Shown here in pieces: positions 14,428-15,980 of a DNA stretch of 15,980 nucleotides (position 1 is the stretch's first letter; each line of letters begins with the position of its first letter). A model generated the notes under the pieces. That model worked only from the letters and a program-made list of their open reading frames with translations. It did no database searches and was not told the DNA's origin. Source of the stretch: an uncultured Chlamydiae bacterium (GTDB lineage Bacteria; Chlamydiota; Chlamydiia; Chlamydiales; Rhabdochlamydiaceae); the NCBI GenBank assembly GCA_903867585.1, contig CAIPRZ010000006.1:1-15980 (forward strand), given 5' to 3'. The translations under genes were made by a program, and so were the position numbers.

Positions 14428-15486
14428 ATGTTAAGTTTTGATGAAACAGAAAAAACAGCTGGCACACAAGAAAGCCAGCGCTTCAGTGTGCAACAAAAAA
14501 AGCTAATTAACTGCAATACAGTTGATGTTAATCAGCTAATGCCACTTAAATACAAATGGGCTTGGGAGCACTATCTAAATGGATGTGCTAACCACTGGAT
14601 GCCAACAGAAGTGCCCATGTCTAAAGATATTGAGCTTTGGAAATCTAATAAACTCTCTAGTGATGAGCGTTTAGTGATTATGCGAAACCTTGGGTTTTTC
14701 AGCACCGCTGAAAGCCTTGTGGGTAATAACATCTCCCTTGCGATCTTTAAACATGTTTCAAACCCTGAAGTGAGACAGTTTTTACTTCGCCAAATGTTTG
14801 AAGAAGCTATCCATACCCATACTTTTCATTACATTGTAGAATCCCTATCGCTAGATCAGGGTGAGGTTTTTAACATGTATCGTGAAATCAACTCGATCCA
14901 TGAAAAAGATAAATTTGAAATGAAGTTAACAGAAGCTCTTGTTGATCCCCATTTCAATACCTCCACCTTTGAAGGGGCTCAGATTTTCTTAAAAAATCTG
15001 ATCGGCTACTACATCATCATGGAAGGGATCTTCTTCTATTCTGGTTTTGCGATGATTTTATCAATGCATCGTCAAAATAAAATGACCGGTATCGGTGAGC
15101 AGTTCCAATATATTCTACGCGATGAAACGATCCATTTAAATTTTGGTATCGACCTCATCAACGGAGTCAAAGAAGAAAACCCCCATCTTTGGACAGAAAG
15201 CTTCCAACAAGAAATGATCGATTTGATTAAAGAAGCTGTTGAGCTTGAAGTAGCTTACGCCAAAGACTGCCTTCCAAGAGGAATTTTGGGTTTAAGCGCT
15301 CCGATGTTTAGAGAATATGTTCAGCATATTGCCGATAGAAGACTTGAGCGTATCGGTTTACAGGCTCAATATAAATCTAAAAATCCGTTCCCATGGATGA
15401 GCGAAACCATCGACTTAAACAAAGAGAAAAACTTTTTTGAAACACGTGTGACAGAATATCAATCAGCTGGAAATTTAAGCTGGTAA
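14428..15486 (+). CDS. nrdB: Class Ic ribonucleotide reductase small subunit (R2c, Mn/Fe), 352 aa
   Basis: This is the radical-generating partner of NrdA. The six metal ligands align with C. trachomatis R2c at a constant offset of +6: E95 (STAESLVGNN), E126 and H129 (FEEAIHTHTF), E199 (IIMEGIFF), E233 and H236 (RDETIHLNFG). Position 133, where canonical R2 has the radical tyrosine, is phenylalanine (HTHTF), as in C. trachomatis F127. Known R2c enzymes use a Mn(IV)/Fe(III) cofactor instead of a tyrosyl radical and so resist nitric oxide and peroxide. W57, Y228 and C-terminal Y344 match the electron/proton-transfer residues (W51, Y222, Y338). All are seen directly; metal content is inferred. 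The start is ATG 14428. The operon ends at a strong terminator 11 bases after the stop. Confidence 0.97.
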   Translation: MLSFDETEKTAGTQESQRFSVQQKKLINCNTVDVNQLMPLKYKWAWEHYLNGCANHWMPTEVPMSKDIELWKSNKLSSDERLVIMRNLGFFSTAESLVGNNISLAIFKHVSNPEVRQFLLRQMFEEAIHTHTFHYIVESLSLDQGEVFNMYREINSIHEKDKFEMKLTEALVDPHFNTSTFEGAQIFLKNLIGYYIIMEGIFFYSGFAMILSMHRQNKMTGIGEQFQYILRDETIHLNFGIDLINGVKEENPHLWTESFQQEMIDLIKEAVELEVAYAKDCLPRGILGLSAPMFREYVQHIADRRLERIGLQAQYKSKNPFPWMSETIDLNKEKNFFETRVTEYQSAGNLSW

Positions 15487-15496
15487 ACTCTTGTTG

Positions 15497-15522
15497 AGCC
15501 GGGGCTAAACCCCCGGCTTTTT
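15497..15522 (+). terminator. Rho-independent terminator of nrdAB
   Basis: GCCGGGG (15498-15504) pairs perfectly with CCCCGGC (15511-15517) around a six-base loop, extended by an A-T pair and followed by a run of T. It is the most GC-rich stem in the window. It ends just before the convergent gene's stop at 15524. Confidence 0.92.
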
Positions 15523-15523
15523 C

Positions 15524-15955
15524 TTAGGAATTTAATTCTCCAGTACCTTTTAAATGCTCAATAAAATTTAAAAGGGCCTCAGCGGCCATCTTGGCAAGGC
15601 TTTTAGCCGATTTTTTTTTAAATAGATCAAATAGTATAAGATTAAATTTTTTAACTAAAATATGGACATCCCCATTTTCATTAATAACATCAAGCCTAGC
15701 TTTAATCTGTTTTTCAATGCGGGCAATCTCCTCCAAAGAGGCTTTAGCGCTATCAGCTTGAAGGGTTTTATGAGCCTGTTTGAGATTATGAACCTCAATA
15801 AGAGGGCACATCAGAAGTTTTTCTGCTTTTGAAAGGGTCTTAAAGGTATCAAGCAGCATGCTTTCAACATGCTTTTGGTATTCCTCATCCAAATCATGGA
15901 CATAGGAACTAAAGCTTGGAAGGGTAAAATCCGCCTCATTAATGTTGTCTGCCAT
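15524..15955 (-). CDS. Hypothetical helical protein, 143 aa, unrecognised
   Basis: I do not recognise this protein. It starts at ATG 15955 with AAGGA four bases upstream (15964-15960), and a TAAAAT at 15976-15971 could be its -10. It ends at TAA 15524, directly after the nrdAB terminator. The sequence is charged and predominantly helical by eye: an acidic N-terminus (MADNINEADFTLPSF), a middle amphipathic or coiled-coil segment (about 60-95, SLEEIARIEKQIKARLDVI), and a C-terminal amphipathic helix with Lys/Ala (KKKSAKSLAKMAAEALLNFI). No signal peptide or membrane span is seen. Small helical cytoplasmic proteins of this sort in chlamydiae include type III chaperones, but nothing here is diagnostic and no function is claimed. 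Confidence 0.75.
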   Translation of the reverse strand: MADNINEADFTLPSFSSYVHDLDEEYQKHVESMLLDTFKTLSKAEKLLMCPLIEVHNLKQAHKTLQADSAKASLEEIARIEKQIKARLDVINENGDVHILVKKFNLILFDLFKKKSAKSLAKMAAEALLNFIEHLKGTGELNS

Positions 15956-15980
15956 AATGTCCTTTATTAAATTTTACAGA

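Overview
The window reads as chromosomal DNA of a Chlamydiota bacterium, most likely an environmental (Parachlamydia/Waddlia/Simkania-type) member rather than Chlamydia itself. The best evidence is the ribonucleotide reductase pair at 11213-15486. NrdA carries three N-terminal ATP-cone repeats and a C-terminal tail ending GCESCQ. NrdB has phenylalanine where ordinary class I R2 proteins have the radical tyrosine, the hallmark of the Mn/Fe class Ic enzyme first described in Chlamydia trachomatis. The arrangement rmuC-pssA divergent from nrdA-nrdB also matches the order I recall around CT825-CT828 of C. trachomatis (recollection, not a search). Base composition is AT-rich. No rRNA, tRNA, insertion sequence or CRISPR array is visible.

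Left region, 1-4682 (accessory, effector-like). A gene cut by the left edge encodes the C-terminal part of a protein with a His-Asp-Gln-Cys arrangement and flanking features like YopJ-family acetyltransferases (clan CE). Next come an unrecognised 167-residue protein on the minus strand and a 992-residue unrecognised protein. The latter has a Ser/Thr-rich N-terminus without a Sec signal, degenerate repeats of about 87 residues in its C-terminal third, and an acidic Ser/Gly-rich tail. Together they look like host-interaction genes, but that role is inferred.

Middle region, 4694-8962. A PIN-PhoH ATPase gene (minus) diverges from a plus-strand run: a small Cys-rich protein with a SWIM-like zinc-finger signature, an exported protein with two bacterial SH3 domains and an OB-like C-terminus, and a DUF455-type ferritin-like protein with a plausible di-metal site. 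C. trachomatis has, as I recall, phoH (CT015) followed by two uncharacterised genes, so this block may also be old chlamydial synteny.

Right region, 8959-15980. rmuC and pssA form a tightly coupled minus-strand pair (stop and start overlap by one base). Facing away is the nrdA-nrdB operon. Its upstream region holds two NrdR-box-like palindromes around a candidate promoter, suggesting nucleotide-sensing repression. A strong intrinsic terminator ends the operon, and a small unrecognised helical protein lies convergent to it at the right edge.

The core genes cover deoxynucleotide supply (nrdAB), phosphatidylserine synthesis (pssA), DNA maintenance (rmuC) and an RNA-linked ATPase (phoH). The least understood parts are the left-edge YopJ-like gene, the repeat-bearing large protein and the SWIM-like protein.
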